Notes: a model not told the origin generated them from the sequence alone. Shown: positions 35,949 through 45,591, counted from the first letter of the stretch. The stretch: DNA of 64,000 bases from Terriglobia bacterium (GCA_020073385.1 JAIQFH010000005.1:122514-186513), one strand, 5' to 3'. Numbers and translations are program-made.

Positions 35949-38492
35949 GTGGCTATCAAGATCAGAATTCCGAAGAGTGGTGAAGGCGGCGGAGCGAAGA
36001 CGATCCGTGGACTGCCGCGCGATCCGGTGTTACGGGCGGCGCTGGTGGCGTTTCTGGTGCTGGCAGTCTCGTTCACCATTGTTTTTTCCTACTTCTATAT
36101 CAAGTACGACCGGATCATCGAGAAGCGGTTCCGGACGCCGGTGTTCGCCAACTCGGCGAAGATTTATGCGCTGCCGCGGGTGGTGCGCGACGGTGAAAAG
36201 ATTGAGGCGAAGCAGATTGCGGCGGAACTGCGGCGGGCGGGGTACGCGGACAAAGACGGCGATTCGAATCTGGGGACGTTCCGGCTGGTAAAGGGTGGAA
36301 TCGAGATCACGCCTGGGGCGGAGTCGTATCATGCGCCGGAGCCGGCGCGCATCACGATTGAAGACGGGCAGGTGTCGCAGATCATGAGCCGGGGCAGCGA
36401 GCTTTCGGCGTATGAACTGGAGCCGCAATTGGTGACGGCGTTGTTCGACGCGGAGCAGCGATCGAAGCGGCAAGTGGTGAAGTACGAAGAGATTCCCCCG
36501 GTGATGGTGCAGGCGGTGCTGGCGATCGAGGACCGGCGCTTTTTCGAGCACAGCGGCGTGAACTATCTACGCATGCTGGAAGCGGCGTGGATCGATGTGA
36601 TACGGGGGCGGCACGAGCAGGGCGGGTCGACGATCACGATGCAGCTTTCGCGCGGATTCTTTCTGACTCCGGAGAAGACCATCAAGCGCAAGCTGACGGA
36701 GATGCTGATCGCCGAGGAACTGGAGCACAAGTTCTCGAAGCAGCAGATTTTCGAGTTTTATGGGAACTGGGTGGATCTGGGGCAGCGCGGGTCGTTCGCA
36801 ATCAGCGGGTTCGCCGAGGCATCGAAAGCCTACTTCAATAAAGATCTGAAGGACATCACGCTGCCTGAAGCCGCGCTGCTGGCGGGGCTGATTCAGCGGC
36901 CAAGTTATCTGTCGCCCTACCGGCATCCAGAGCGCGCGATGGAGCGGCGCAATGTGGTGTTGGAGACGATGGTGGAGACGCATGCCATCACGCGCGAGCA
37001 GGCGGACAAGGCGAAGGCGGCTCCGCTGAAGCTGGCGCCTCCAAATGTGGAGGCGAGTGACGCGCCGTATTTTGTCGACATGGTGCGCGAGCAACTGATC
37101 GGAAAATTCAGTGACAACGAGTTGAATGACTCGTCCTATCGCATTTACACGACGCTCGATCCGGACTTGCAGAAGGCGGCGGCCCAGTCGGTCGAGATGG
37201 GCATCAAGCTGGTGGATGAACAGGTCAAGAAACTGCGGACGAAGAAGGTAAAGGTCGGGAAGAAGTTTGAGACCAAGGTGGAGCCCGGGCCGCAGGCGCA
37301 GGTGGCGCTGGTGGCGATCGATCCGCACACGGGGGCGGTGCTGGCGCTGGTGGGCGGACGCGACTACGGATGGAGCCAGTTGAATCACGCGGTAGCGAAG
37401 CGGCCGACGGGATCGATCTTCAAGCCGTTTGTCTATGCGGCGGCGATGAATACGGCGCTGGATGGATCGCCGAACGTGATTACCCCGGCGTCGACCGTGG
37501 TGGACGAGGCCTCGACCTTCGCGTATGGGGATTCGATTTACGAGCCGCGCAACTACAAAGAGGAGTATCACGGCGAGGTATCGCTGCGGTACGCGCTGGC
37601 CATGTCGCTGAACAATGCGACGGTGAAGGTTGCGGAGGAGGTCGGTTACGACAAAGTGGCGGACCTGGCACGGTCGGCGGGGATCGCGTCGGTGAAAGCG
37701 ACTCCGGCGATGGCGCTGGGGTCGTACGATGCTTCGCCGCTGGACATGGCGGGGGCATATACAACTTTTTCGAACAGCGGGAACCGGCTGTCGCCGATCC
37801 TGCTGCGGTCGGTGCGGACCAGTAAGGGCGACGTGATCGCGAACTACAACACCGATCAGAAGCCGGTGATGGATCCGCGGATTGCCTACGTCATGACCAA
37901 CATGATGGAGGGCGTGATCAACAACGGGCTGGGATATACGGCGGTGCGGTTGCGCGGATTTACGCCTGCGGCGGCCGGGAAGACGGGCAGTTCGCACGAC
38001 GGGTGGTTCGCAGGGTACACGTCGAATCTGCTGTGCATCGTGTGGGTGGGGTATGACGACTACAGCGACTTGCGGCTGAGCGGAGCGCAGACGGCGGCGC
38101 CGATCTGGGCGGAATTTATGAAGAAGGCAGCGACGCTGCCCATGTACTCGGACATGAGGGAGTTCTCGCAGCCGTCGGGTGTAGTGGATGTGCAACTGGA
38201 CAAGGCTACAAACCGGCTGGCGACGCCGAACTGCACCGACGACTACACGTCCGCGTTTGTGGCGGGGACTGAGCCGCGGGATACTTGCGAGTCGCAGCAG
38301 GGAATCAAGGGCTTCTTCACCAAGATGTTCGGGGGAGATAAGCCGGTGATGCCGGCACAGGCTGGGCAGGATCCGAACGCGAATGCGGACCCGAAGAAGA
38401 AAAAAGGGTTCTTTGGCAAGATTGCCGGAATATTTAAGGATGACAAAAGCTCGACTCCGGTGTCTAAACCACCGGACAGCGGGCCGCATTAA
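35949..38492 (+). CDS. Bifunctional class A penicillin-binding protein
   Basis: 847 residues, GTG start. An N-terminal cytoplasmic stretch and one membrane helix (about 30-52) anchor it. A PBP1B-type beta domain (about 60-165) is followed by the GT51 glycosyltransferase (about 180-350; EDRRFFEHSGVN with catalytic Glu near 191, and GGSTITMQL). The transpeptidase (about 430-740) shows SxxK in TGSIFKPF (near 487), SLNN (near 552) and KTGSS (near 678). It polymerises and crosslinks peptidoglycan. The tail is a Lys/Gly/Phe-rich repeat (GFFTKMFGG ... KKKKGFFGKIAGIF), two amphipathic segments that may contact membrane. MrcB-like in layout. Confidence 0.95.
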   Translation: MAIKIRIPKSGEGGGAKTIRGLPRDPVLRAALVAFLVLAVSFTIVFSYFYIKYDRIIEKRFRTPVFANSAKIYALPRVVRDGEKIEAKQIAAELRRAGYADKDGDSNLGTFRLVKGGIEITPGAESYHAPEPARITIEDGQVSQIMSRGSELSAYELEPQLVTALFDAEQRSKRQVVKYEEIPPVMVQAVLAIEDRRFFEHSGVNYLRMLEAAWIDVIRGRHEQGGSTITMQLSRGFFLTPEKTIKRKLTEMLIAEELEHKFSKQQIFEFYGNWVDLGQRGSFAISGFAEASKAYFNKDLKDITLPEAALLAGLIQRPSYLSPYRHPERAMERRNVVLETMVETHAITREQADKAKAAPLKLAPPNVEASDAPYFVDMVREQLIGKFSDNELNDSSYRIYTTLDPDLQKAAAQSVEMGIKLVDEQVKKLRTKKVKVGKKFETKVEPGPQAQVALVAIDPHTGAVLALVGGRDYGWSQLNHAVAKRPTGSIFKPFVYAAAMNTALDGSPNVITPASTVVDEASTFAYGDSIYEPRNYKEEYHGEVSLRYALAMSLNNATVKVAEEVGYDKVADLARSAGIASVKATPAMALGSYDASPLDMAGAYTTFSNSGNRLSPILLRSVRTSKGDVIANYNTDQKPVMDPRIAYVMTNMMEGVINNGLGYTAVRLRGFTPAAAGKTGSSHDGWFAGYTSNLLCIVWVGYDDYSDLRLSGAQTAAPIWAEFMKKAATLPMYSDMREFSQPSGVVDVQLDKATNRLATPNCTDDYTSAFVAGTEPRDTCESQQGIKGFFTKMFGGDKPVMPAQAGQDPNANADPKKKKGFFGKIAGIFKDDKSSTPVSKPPDSGPH

Positions 38493-38494
38493 GG

Positions 38495-38545
38495 CGGACC
38501 TCGGACTTCAGACCTTAGACCTTGGACTCTAGTTTTCAGGTTTTA
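38495..38545. repeat. Family H repeat
   Basis: GGACCTCGGACTTCAGACC then TTAGACCTTGGACT, directly after the PBP stop. Confidence 0.75.
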
Positions 38546-38634
38546 GGATCGAAACTTGATTTTCTGAACCGAGCGAAATCCTCGCCCCCTACGCCTGAAC
38601 TGTGCCAGAATAGCTGCAACGACTGGGGTGACCT

Positions 38635-39462
38635 ATGGCACTCTACCCGAAAGTTTTCTTCGTTTCTCTCCTCACTGCTTGTGTTTTCGCCTTAACTTCC
38701 GTTTCATCGGCGCAGGTTTCGCACGCCGATCCGGTGCAAGTCAAGCCACCTTTGCTGCGGACGATCGATCCACCTTCGCCGGATGCCACGGCGTCTACCC
38801 TGGAGGCGCGGGCTGATGAATTGCATGGGCAGAAGCTGTATTTCGATGCCATTGACTATTACCGGGCGGCACTTGGGAAGATCAGTGGAGAGGGTCAGGC
38901 GAAGATATACAACAAGATTTGCCGGACCCAGTTGGTGATGACGCGGTGGCGGGATGGGCAGAAGAGTTGCCGGCAGGCCATCAAGGCCGACCGCAAGATG
39001 CCAGATCCGTACAACAATCTTGGTGTCGCTTACTACGAGGAAAAAAGATACGGGGCGGCGATCAAGCAGTATCACAAGGCGATCGAGTTGGATGACAGTG
39101 CGGCGTCGTTTTACAGCAATCTAGGGGCGGCGCTGTTTGCGAAGAAGGATTTTGAGAAGTCGGCCAAGGCGTATCAGCGCGCGCTGGAACTTGATCCGGA
39201 TGTATTCGAGCGGAGTTCGCGGCAGGGTGTGCAGGCCCAGGTGCCGAGCCCGGAGGATCGGGCGCGCTACGACTACACCGTGGCGAAACTCTACGCCAAG
39301 ATGGGATTCTCGGAACGGTCGCTGGAGTATCTGCGCAAGGCGATGGAAGAGGGCTATAAGGATTTCAAGAACGTGTACAAGGATGAGGAGTTTGCGGAGC
39401 TGCGGAAGGATAAGAGGTTTACGGAATTGATGGCGATGAAGACGCCGGCGCTGCCGGAGTAG
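38635..39462 (+). CDS. Exported TPR protein
   Basis: 275 residues. Signal peptide about 1-26, then at least three tetratricopeptide repeats: AIDYYRAALGKI near 65, NNLGVAYYEEKRYGAAIKQY near 125, and SNLGAALFAKKDFEKSAKAY near 160. After a break (about 195-215), a fourth helical pair follows (AKLYAKMGFSERSLEYLRKA). The last 30 residues (DEEFAELRKDKRFTELMAMK) form the cap motif common to TPR proteins of this size. A periplasmic scaffold is likely; partner unknown. Confidence 0.85.
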   Translation: MALYPKVFFVSLLTACVFALTSVSSAQVSHADPVQVKPPLLRTIDPPSPDATASTLEARADELHGQKLYFDAIDYYRAALGKISGEGQAKIYNKICRTQLVMTRWRDGQKSCRQAIKADRKMPDPYNNLGVAYYEEKRYGAAIKQYHKAIELDDSAASFYSNLGAALFAKKDFEKSAKAYQRALELDPDVFERSSRQGVQAQVPSPEDRARYDYTVAKLYAKMGFSERSLEYLRKAMEEGYKDFKNVYKDEEFAELRKDKRFTELMAMKTPALPE

Positions 39463-39466
39463 AAGA

Positions 39467-39567
39467 GATTGGGTAATTGGGAAATTTGGTGATTGGGTAA
39501 GTTGAAACTCAAACTCGGGCGTGTCGTTTTCAATTGCTCAATTTCTAAATTTCACAATTACTCAATC
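39467..39567. repeat. Long imperfect inverted repeat (TTGGGTAATT element)
   Basis: A 42-base arm at 39467-39508, built from GATTGGGTAATTG-like units, is matched at about 80% by the reverse complement of 39526-39567. Transcribed, it would form a 40-bp stem with a 17-base loop, just upstream of a PQQ-propeller gene. Confidence 0.8.
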
Positions 39568-39657
39568 TCAGCATTACTCAATCTCAGACTCACTCAATCG
39601 TCAGGTCTCACCGAAATGACTTCGCCTCGTCTAAAGCGGAGGGGAATCAAACACAAC

Positions 39658-40965
39658 ATGCGACTTCAATGGCTGATGATGGGTGTCGTTTTGTCTGTTT
39701 CGGGGCTCGGGATGTGTCAGGATGCGATGTTTCGCGGGAGTACGGAGCATCGCGGGACCTATGAGGCGGCGGGTGTTCCGAAGTTCAGCAAGATGAAGTG
39801 GAGTTTCCACACTAGCGGGATGGTGATTGGATCGCCCACGGTTACAGGCGGAGTGGTGTACGTGGGAAGCGATGATGGGAATTTCTACGCGATCGATCAG
39901 GGCACGGGAGCGCAGAAGTGGAAGTTTGCGGCCAAGAGTCGAGTTCCTTCAACACCTGCGGTCGCGGGCGGGATGGTTTATTTCACGGCCTACGATGGAA
40001 ATCTCTATGCGCTGGATGCTGCGAGCGGGCAAATGAAGTGGAAGTTTCAGACCGGTGGGGAGCGGCGATTTGCGGCGAAGCATCTGCATGGGGTGCAGCC
40101 TGTGAACGAGACCATGCCGGATCCGTTTGACTGCTTTCTTTCATCGCCGGCGGTGTGGAATGGAGCAGTCTATTTTGGAAGTGGAGACGGCAATATTTAT
40201 TCGGTCAATGCTGCGACGGGGGTGCTGAACTGGAAGTTCAAGACGGGGGACGTGGTGCACGCGTCTCCGGCGATCGCGGACGGGACTTTGTTTATCGGGA
40301 GCTGGGATAGTTATTTCTACGCGCTGGATGCGGCGACCGGGCAGCAGCGGTGGCGATTCAAGACGGGAGAGGATGAGGATATCCATAACCAGGTCGGGAT
40401 TCAGTCGTCGGCCGCGGTGGCGGATGGGATGGTTTATTTCGGGTGCCGGGATTCGCACTTGTATGCGCTGGATGCGCACACGGGCGAGAGAAAGTGGGCG
40501 TTCGCGGGCAATGGGTCGTGGGTGATTTCGTCTCCGGCGGTGAAGGATGGCAAGGTGTTTTTTGATACGTCCGATACGAGCCTGGTTGTGGAGGCCGATG
40601 CCAAGACGGGGGCGGTGCTGCACTCAACGACGTTGAATCACTGGTATCTGTATTCATCGCCGGCAATCGCGGGGGAGAGGATGTATGTCGGGTCGACCCA
40701 GGGAAAGCTGGTCGCAATCGACTTAGCCGGGTTCACTCCGGCGTGGAGCTTTGAGACCGATGGAATGAAGCAGCACGGGCCGACCTATACGAATCCGGAC
40801 GGGACGCCCAACCAGGAGAAGATCTTTCGGTCCGACTTCTACGATGACATGGTGGCCGGAGTGGATCGGGTGATGAGCATTGGGGCGATCCTGGGAGCGC
40901 CGGTGGTGGTGGGGAATGAGGTGTACTTCGGGAGCGCGGACGGAAATGTTTATGCGCTGATGTAA
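39658..40965 (+). CDS. Exported PQQ-type beta-propeller protein
   Basis: 435 residues. Signal peptide about 1-20, then repeated PQQ-enzyme-like blades: SPTVTGGVVYVGSDDGNFYA, TPAVAGGMVYFTAYDGNLYA, SPAVWNGAVYFGSGDGNIYS and others, six to seven in all, each followed by a KWKF-type strand. Quinoprotein dehydrogenase catalytic residues are not evident, so a BamB-like scaffold or an electron-transfer-related propeller are both possible. A GCGGAGGGG tract lies somewhat far (about 17 bases) upstream of this ATG; an upstream ATG at 39616 is the alternative start. Confidence 0.85.
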   Translation: MRLQWLMMGVVLSVSGLGMCQDAMFRGSTEHRGTYEAAGVPKFSKMKWSFHTSGMVIGSPTVTGGVVYVGSDDGNFYAIDQGTGAQKWKFAAKSRVPSTPAVAGGMVYFTAYDGNLYALDAASGQMKWKFQTGGERRFAAKHLHGVQPVNETMPDPFDCFLSSPAVWNGAVYFGSGDGNIYSVNAATGVLNWKFKTGDVVHASPAIADGTLFIGSWDSYFYALDAATGQQRWRFKTGEDEDIHNQVGIQSSAAVADGMVYFGCRDSHLYALDAHTGERKWAFAGNGSWVISSPAVKDGKVFFDTSDTSLVVEADAKTGAVLHSTTLNHWYLYSSPAIAGERMYVGSTQGKLVAIDLAGFTPAWSFETDGMKQHGPTYTNPDGTPNQEKIFRSDFYDDMVAGVDRVMSIGAILGAPVVVGNEVYFGSADGNVYALM

Positions 40966-41060
40966 GCAATCCGCTGAAAAAGTGAATCGGACTCTACGAC
41001 AGGTTTTACAAAGCTTTACAAAAATAGACGGAACTTCTTCCGCATACGGTGTTTAATTTT

Positions 41061-41161
41061 TTCACATACTCCTGAAAACAACAGGGTGAGTAAGGAGAAA
41101 CGGTAGCCCACCGGAACGCTGACCCGAGCACGCCCCAAGCAAGCTTTCCGGTGGGTTTTTT
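41061..41161 (+). ncRNA. Candidate structured RNA ending in a terminator
   Basis: Starting near 41067, ACTCCTG and CAGGGTGAGT form a stem over AAAACAA. An AAGGAG-containing linker follows, then CCCACCGGAA (41107-41116) pairs perfectly with TTCCGGTGGG (41146-41155) over a 29-base loop, followed by TTTTTT. The element lies 95 bases after the propeller gene and faces a convergent gene, so it could be an independent small RNA or simply a complex 3' end. No known riboswitch consensus is recognised. Confidence 0.4.
41107..41161 (+). terminator. Intrinsic terminator
   Basis: 10-bp GC-rich stem (CCCACCGGAA / TTCCGGTGGG) followed by six T. Confidence 0.85.
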
Positions 41162-41240
41162 CGTTCAGCCATCAACTGTCAGCCGACAGCTTTCAAAGCA
41201 GACATTAATGCCAACAGTGTGCAGCTCTGAGGGGCTCTAT

Positions 41241-41287
41241 TGCGCGCTTTGCGCGCAACCCCGGACGAGGCGTCCGGGGCTACATTT
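41241..41287. repeat. Family B repeat
   Basis: GCGCGCTTTGCGCGCAA then CCCCGGACGAGGCGTCCGGGGCTACA. Almost identical to 16606-16652, 25 kb away. It ends two bases before the kdsC stop codon. Confidence 0.9.
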
Positions 41288-41288
41288 C

Positions 41289-41924
41289 TTATTGGACGGT
41301 CGGGCCGCGTTCGGTGATGTAGGCTTCCACGATCTTCTTCCATTTTCCCTGGGCTTTGAGGATGAACTCTACGGCGTCGCGGAGTGCGCCTTCACCTCCG
41401 GGGTGGGGAGTCGTGTAATGTGCTTCTTTTTTCACTTCGGCGCGAGCGTTCTTTACCGCGATCGCTAAACCTCCGGCGCGCATGGCGGGGAGGTCGATAA
41501 CGTCGTCGCCGACGAAGGCGGCTTCGTCGAGGGCGATTCCGGCTTCTTTGACGATTTCCTTGAAGGCCGTCGCTTTGTCCTGTATGCCCTGGCGGACGAA
41601 TTCCAGTTTGAGATCGCGGGCGCGGAGGGCGACGGTTTCAGAGATGCGCTTCGTGATGAGCCCGGTCCTGATGCCGGCGAGACGGGCGAGGGAGATCGAG
41701 GTTCCGTCGTGGGCGTGGAAGCCTTTGGCTTCGATGAGGGATTGGCTGTGGAAGCCGAATCCGCCCTGGCCGCCCTGGTTGGCGGATTTTTCGAGAACGC
41801 TTTGGGGCGCGCCCGGCGGAGCGGGGAAGATGAAGAGCTTGCCGTCGGTGAGGACGCCATCAACATCGAAGAGCAGGAGTTTGATTTTGCGGGCGCGGGC
41901 TTGAGCGGAGAGTTTCTTGGGCAT
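41289..41924 (-). CDS. kdsC: Kdo-8-phosphate phosphatase (HAD family)
   Basis: 211 residues from the ATG at 41924; an ATG three codons upstream overlaps the -10 element. HAD motif I is DVDGVLTDG (about 18-26), motif II Thr in LITKR, motif [12 protein letters not shown]. KdsC removes phosphate from Kdo-8-P in LPS synthesis, downstream of the KdsD found 12 kb away. It is longer than the usual 170-190 residues by an insertion after motif I ([10 protein letters not shown] ... [11 protein letters not shown]), rich in Gly/Gln/Ser. The reading frame and family motifs on both sides are intact. Confidence 0.9.
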   Translation of the reverse strand: MPKKLSAQARARKIKLLLFDVDGVLTDGKLFIFPAPPGAPQSVLEKSANQGGQGGFGFHSQSLIEAKGFHAHDGTSISLARLAGIRTGLITKRISETVALRARDLKLEFVRQGIQDKATAFKEIVKEAGIALDEAAFVGDDVIDLPAMRAGGLAIAVKNARAEVKKEAHYTTPHPGGEGALRDAVEFILKAQGKWKKIVEAYITERGPTVQ

Positions 41925-41931
41925 TGCGGGC

Positions 41932-41937
41932 ATTTTA
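41932..41937 (-). promoter_or_regulatory. -10 element for a probable leaderless kdsC mRNA
   Basis: TAAAAT on the minus strand ending seven bases before the ATG at 41924; no Shine-Dalgarno. Confidence 0.4.
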
Positions 41938-42031
41938 CCAGCCAGCAGAACCGAGAATGCACCTCTGAAAGAAGATTAAAAGCATTCACCACGAAGGGCA
42001 CGAAGGTACACGAAGGAAGGCCGGTCGGCTT

Positions 42032-44215
42032 CTACTTTGGCATCAAGCGGGGTTCGCCGGCTTCGGGTCGTCCGTGATCGAAGCGAAATCCCAAACTTGA
42101 GTACCACTGGTGATAATTCAGCGCCGAACCGTTCACAAAGGTGTAGCCACTCTGAAAAAATGAATGCTTGCCGAGATTCAGATCCATGGAAAGAGCGGCG
42201 AACCTGGAGTTGCCGTTTGCGGTGAAAGGCGATGCGAGATCTTGACTTCCGAGTTGCAGGTTCCAGAACGCGTGATTGCTGAGCTGTCTGGAGAGGGACA
42301 GTGTCCGGTAATTGCCCCGTCCGAAATTGCTGTCAAACTTGGAATAGTGAAAGTCGGCGCGGACGCCCGTGTGCAGGATCTCGCTCCAAGTGATCCCGTA
42401 CATTTGATTCCAGGTTTCGTGTTCGTCGCCGGTCTTCTCCATTTGGCCCAGGGTGGTGTAGAGCGTGATGTGCTGAATGGGCTCGACATGAACTCCGACG
42501 TTGACGCCTTGAAACAGGAGTTTGTCGACCAATCCGGTGCCTACGATCGCGGTCGCCGCCGTGGGAACGTCGCGGAAATAGTTGTGGTAGATATCGAAGT
42601 AGAGCCTGTGGCTGGGCTGAAGATGAATTGTCAGATAGCTGCGGCTGATGCCTTTGCCGGGCCGAATGCCGTTGGTGGTGACGCCGCGCGGATCGTCCGC
42701 AATCAGGGAGTGATAGACCGAGATTGCATTCTTCCAGGAAGCTTCGTTTTCGAAGAACAAATAGGGACGATCAAGCTGCCAGCCCAGGGTGCTGAGCGCC
42801 AGGCCGCTGGTGCTGCTGACGCGGAAAGAATCGTAACTGCCACCGGTGAAATTGACGAATGAGCCGGCAATGCGATGGTCGGGGGCGTAATCCCAGGAAG
42901 TTAGATCGGGAGTAGAACCGCCAAAGATGCCGGTGGTTACATGACCGTTGAGCTTACGGCCGAAGTATCCGCCGTCAATCGTATCGAGGCTCACAGCCCA
43001 AGGAAGATAAAGACGGCCGAAGCCAGCGACCCAAGGGGAATCGGGATTGTCGTAGTAGAGTTGCATGGTGTAGGTCTTGTTGAGCGTGTCGGCGATGGTC
43101 TGTTCCTGGAATTGCGAATGGCGGTTGCTTCGGCCGCGCCAGTAGCCCTGCAGGTTCCAGTGCGTCCCGAAAATATTGGTCATGTCGCTCTGGAACGAGA
43201 TGCCCTGCTGCGTGCTTGTGCCGGGAGTGGAGCCGGTGCTGGTGATGTTGCTGTAGTCAAGGCCGATTCGTCCTTGAATGCGGCTACCGGAAGAAGTTGC
43301 GAGCGCAGGTTGCGACGTATCGTCAGGTTGGGTGGGCATGATCGGTGCGATATGCATGCGAACAGAAGCGAGGGCTTTGTTCGTCAATGCGTTGTGCGCT
43401 GCCTGGGCGTCTTCCGGAGTGAGCACGGCCAAGTCACCATGCTGAAGGATGCGTTTGGCTTCTCGGACTTCGGCGACCGCCGAGGTGGTCGCGACCGCGA
43501 GAATGCGAAGCTCAGCCACAAAGGCGCCGCGGTCGGGAGCGCTCTGGTTTGAGTGTGTGCCCGGCTCACGGACGATGAGCCTCATGCCGACCTCTAGACC
43601 TGAGTTCGACCCGCCATCGATGTAAACCGAGTCCGCGGCAATCCCCTTGATTTTGTATGTGGCTCTGGCCGTTGGCAGCGGGCGCAGCTCTGCGGGGGCC
43701 GGTTCAACCGCGAGGGCGGAATTCGACTCGGGACCAGTCGTGGGTGAAACCTCGGCTGTGCGCGTCGCAGCATTTTCCTTTTCTGCCGGGCTGAACGCTG
43801 CTGTTTCCGAAGTGGGCTGTTTCGCAATTGCAGGAAGGATGTTCAAGAACACTTTTCCATCAGAGGCTTCGACGGTAAACGGGCGCAGCGAGTCAAGGTC
43901 GACCACAACACGAGTGACGGGTGGACTGGCATGGTTTAGTCCAATCCGGACTCTGGCGACGCCGTTTTTGCCAACCGGGATGTGCTGTAGCGACTGTCTG
44001 GGCGAGACGTTTGGAAAGTCGGCGATCAGTCGATCGGGATTCTTCGCGAACGTCAGGGTCGGAGTAATTGAGTCCGAGAGGTTGATTTCAACGGATACTT
44101 TGCCGCCTTCCGTCGTGACTCGAACTTCACTGATCAAAGCAAGCTGATTCGAAGCCGCAAATGCAGCCACGCTGGCGATGATGAATAAGAGATAGATATA
44201 TAGTCTGCGATTCAT
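42032..44215 (-). CDS. AMIN-domain outer-membrane beta-barrel protein
   Basis: 727 residues. Signal peptide about 1-21 (ends FAAS). An AMIN domain (about 25-130; [38 protein letters not shown]) would bind peptidoglycan. A Pro/Ala/Ser-rich linker is followed by a short beta domain at about 185-270 ([22 protein letters not shown], FlgT/Lpp-like wording). From about 305 to the end the sequence alternates aromatic and polar residues with frequent Trp/Tyr, a beta-barrel of roughly 20 strands, with a final beta segment [11 protein letters not shown]. It is followed upstream by a multihaem cytochrome gene on the same strand. An outer-membrane porin tied to the wall is the best reading. Confidence 0.85.
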   Translation of the reverse strand: MNRRLYIYLLFIIASVAAFAASNQLALISEVRVTTEGGKVSVEINLSDSITPTLTFAKNPDRLIADFPNVSPRQSLQHIPVGKNGVARVRIGLNHASPPVTRVVVDLDSLRPFTVEASDGKVFLNILPAIAKQPTSETAAFSPAEKENAATRTAEVSPTTGPESNSALAVEPAPAELRPLPTARATYKIKGIAADSVYIDGGSNSGLEVGMRLIVREPGTHSNQSAPDRGAFVAELRILAVATTSAVAEVREAKRILQHGDLAVLTPEDAQAAHNALTNKALASVRMHIAPIMPTQPDDTSQPALATSSGSRIQGRIGLDYSNITSTGSTPGTSTQQGISFQSDMTNIFGTHWNLQGYWRGRSNRHSQFQEQTIADTLNKTYTMQLYYDNPDSPWVAGFGRLYLPWAVSLDTIDGGYFGRKLNGHVTTGIFGGSTPDLTSWDYAPDHRIAGSFVNFTGGSYDSFRVSSTSGLALSTLGWQLDRPYLFFENEASWKNAISVYHSLIADDPRGVTTNGIRPGKGISRSYLTIHLQPSHRLYFDIYHNYFRDVPTAATAIVGTGLVDKLLFQGVNVGVHVEPIQHITLYTTLGQMEKTGDEHETWNQMYGITWSEILHTGVRADFHYSKFDSNFGRGNYRTLSLSRQLSNHAFWNLQLGSQDLASPFTANGNSRFAALSMDLNLGKHSFFQSGYTFVNGSALNYHQWYSSLGFRFDHGRPEAGEPRLMPK

Positions 44216-44428
44216 TGCTCACTCTCAAAAATGTGTGATTGCTTGAACTCACAACCGCGAGTGTCGTTCTCGGCGGAACTCCGCGCGTTTGTTTCACTTC
44301 ACCCGGCAGTGCCGTGCCGGGCTTGCACATGCCGCCGCTCCGCGGCCAAATCCCGATGGACCCGGAAGGTTGTTCCACGCTATCCGGCTTGGGGTCGAAA
44401 ATCCTTTTCTACTGCTTCGGATCGAGAA

Positions 44429-45070
44429 TCATTTGCCGACGGCCCCGCGAACGGCCCCGTACCAGCTATCCATCGAGAAGTGACACTGTTGACAATCGTT
44501 GGAGAATCCCATGGCCTGATGGCTGGGGGCGGTGGTCTTGCGAAAGGCGGTTAAGTGACAGCTCACGCATTCGGTGGAAAGGCCGAAGCGGTTGAACTGG
44601 CCGACCGTGCCGACCTTGTGGCAGGAGTAACAATCTACGGCTGCATGCGCACCGATCAGAGGAAATCGATCCTGATGCTCATTGATGTTGTGAATGGAAA
44701 CCTGCCAACCATTGGTGTTGTGGCAGAGTTCACACTCCGCGCCATTTTTGCGGCGATGCAGATCGGCGTGGCAGTCCTGGCACTTGGCTGAGGCATTGCT
44801 GAAATCAAGATTCTGGTGGCAATCGACGCATTGCACTTCCGTGTGGCGGCCACGCAGCGGAAACTTGGTTTGCGAGTGATTGAACTCGGGTTTGGCGCGC
44901 AGCGGCTTCCAGCCTTGAGTGGTGTGACATTCCTGGCACGGAATCTTCAGTTGGTTACCGTGCGGACTATGAAGGGGAGTATCGAGCGTGACGTGCTGAC
45001 TGAACGCAATACATCCCGAGAAGAAGCCGAGGCAGAATAAAAATAAGAAAAGGGCCCTGAAATACGACAA
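44429..45070 (-). CDS. Seven-haem c-type cytochrome
   Basis: 213 residues, TTG start with AGGA nearby. A hydrophobic N-terminus (about 1-25) includes FFSGC at the end, a possible lipobox. Seven CXXCH haem sites are visible: CQECH, CVDCH, CQDCH, CELCH, CYSCH, CVSCH and CQQCH, with extra His residues (HSQT, HNINEH, HADLHR, PSHQAM) that could be distal ligands. It resembles the C554/NrfH-like or porin-cytochrome periplasmic electron carriers. The barrel protein gene lies 213 bases downstream on the same strand. A sigma-54-like promoter lies upstream. Confidence 0.93.
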   Translation of the reverse strand: MSYFRALFLFLFCLGFFSGCIAFSQHVTLDTPLHSPHGNQLKIPCQECHTTQGWKPLRAKPEFNHSQTKFPLRGRHTEVQCVDCHQNLDFSNASAKCQDCHADLHRRKNGAECELCHNTNGWQVSIHNINEHQDRFPLIGAHAAVDCYSCHKVGTVGQFNRFGLSTECVSCHLTAFRKTTAPSHQAMGFSNDCQQCHFSMDSWYGAVRGAVGK

Positions 45071-45591
45071 ACGATGATTTCCTGTGATGGATTCGTGATG
45101 CGACTAAAAAGGCGGTACGTCTTGGGACGAACCAACAATCACTCAACACGGAGATTGCATTGGGGCTTGCACATGACTTGCCAGAAGCCGAAACTGCGCA
45201 AAATTGGCGGAATTTCAGCCTGACTCGGATGCAAATGCGAAATTGGTACACGCGAGAGAAAAACAATTACGCAGCGTGTTTTGTTATTGCAGGTCAGGGT
45301 CCAAGCCTGGCCGAGATGCCCATACGAATGCGGTGAGACTAAATGCATTGGCCTAAAACCAACACCGATGCGTTCTGCTGAACTCATTATCCGGACAGCC
45401 TTGGCGCCTCGCTTTTCGAGGCAACAGTGCGGTTGCAGGTAGGTCACAGGCGGCCAAGTGGTTTGTCGCTTGTGTCGGAAAAAACTCGTGAGCTAGGTGG
45501 AAATCCCGATACGAAGAAACAGGCTAGGGCGTACAATCCTGCTCGGTTTATTACTACGGTTATCTGGCGAAGGGAGCGAAAAGGCCACAAG
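45071..45591. other. Divergent gap with sigma-54-like promoter
   Basis: 520 bases between the cytochrome and a Cys-rich gene. Apart from the promoter at 45168-45183 and a TACAAT at about 45531 preceding the Cys-rich gene, I see no gene; small frames lack support. Confidence 0.55.
45168..45183 (-). promoter_or_regulatory. Candidate sigma-54 promoter of the cytochrome gene
   Basis: TGGCAAGTCATGTGCA on the minus strand keeps the GG (-24) and GC (-12) at the canonical spacing, with only two departures from TGGCACGnnnnTTGCA. The predicted start is about 85 bases before the coding start. A sigma-54 activator is encoded 6 kb away. Confidence 0.5.

Noticed and set aside
36567..38489. 640-codon frame opposite the penicillin-binding protein
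   Set aside because: Arg/His-rich composition and lack of a start signal; the plus-strand gene has all family motifs, so this is a shadow of GC-rich coding DNA.
41061..41161. c-di-GMP (GEMM) riboswitch or signal recognition particle RNA
   Set aside because: Neither the GEMM core nor the conserved 4.5S tetraloop is present, and no downstream gene lies on the strand.
45139..45447. 102-codon minus-strand frame upstream of the cytochrome
   Set aside because: Composition is non-coding in character, and the frame overlaps the candidate promoter region.
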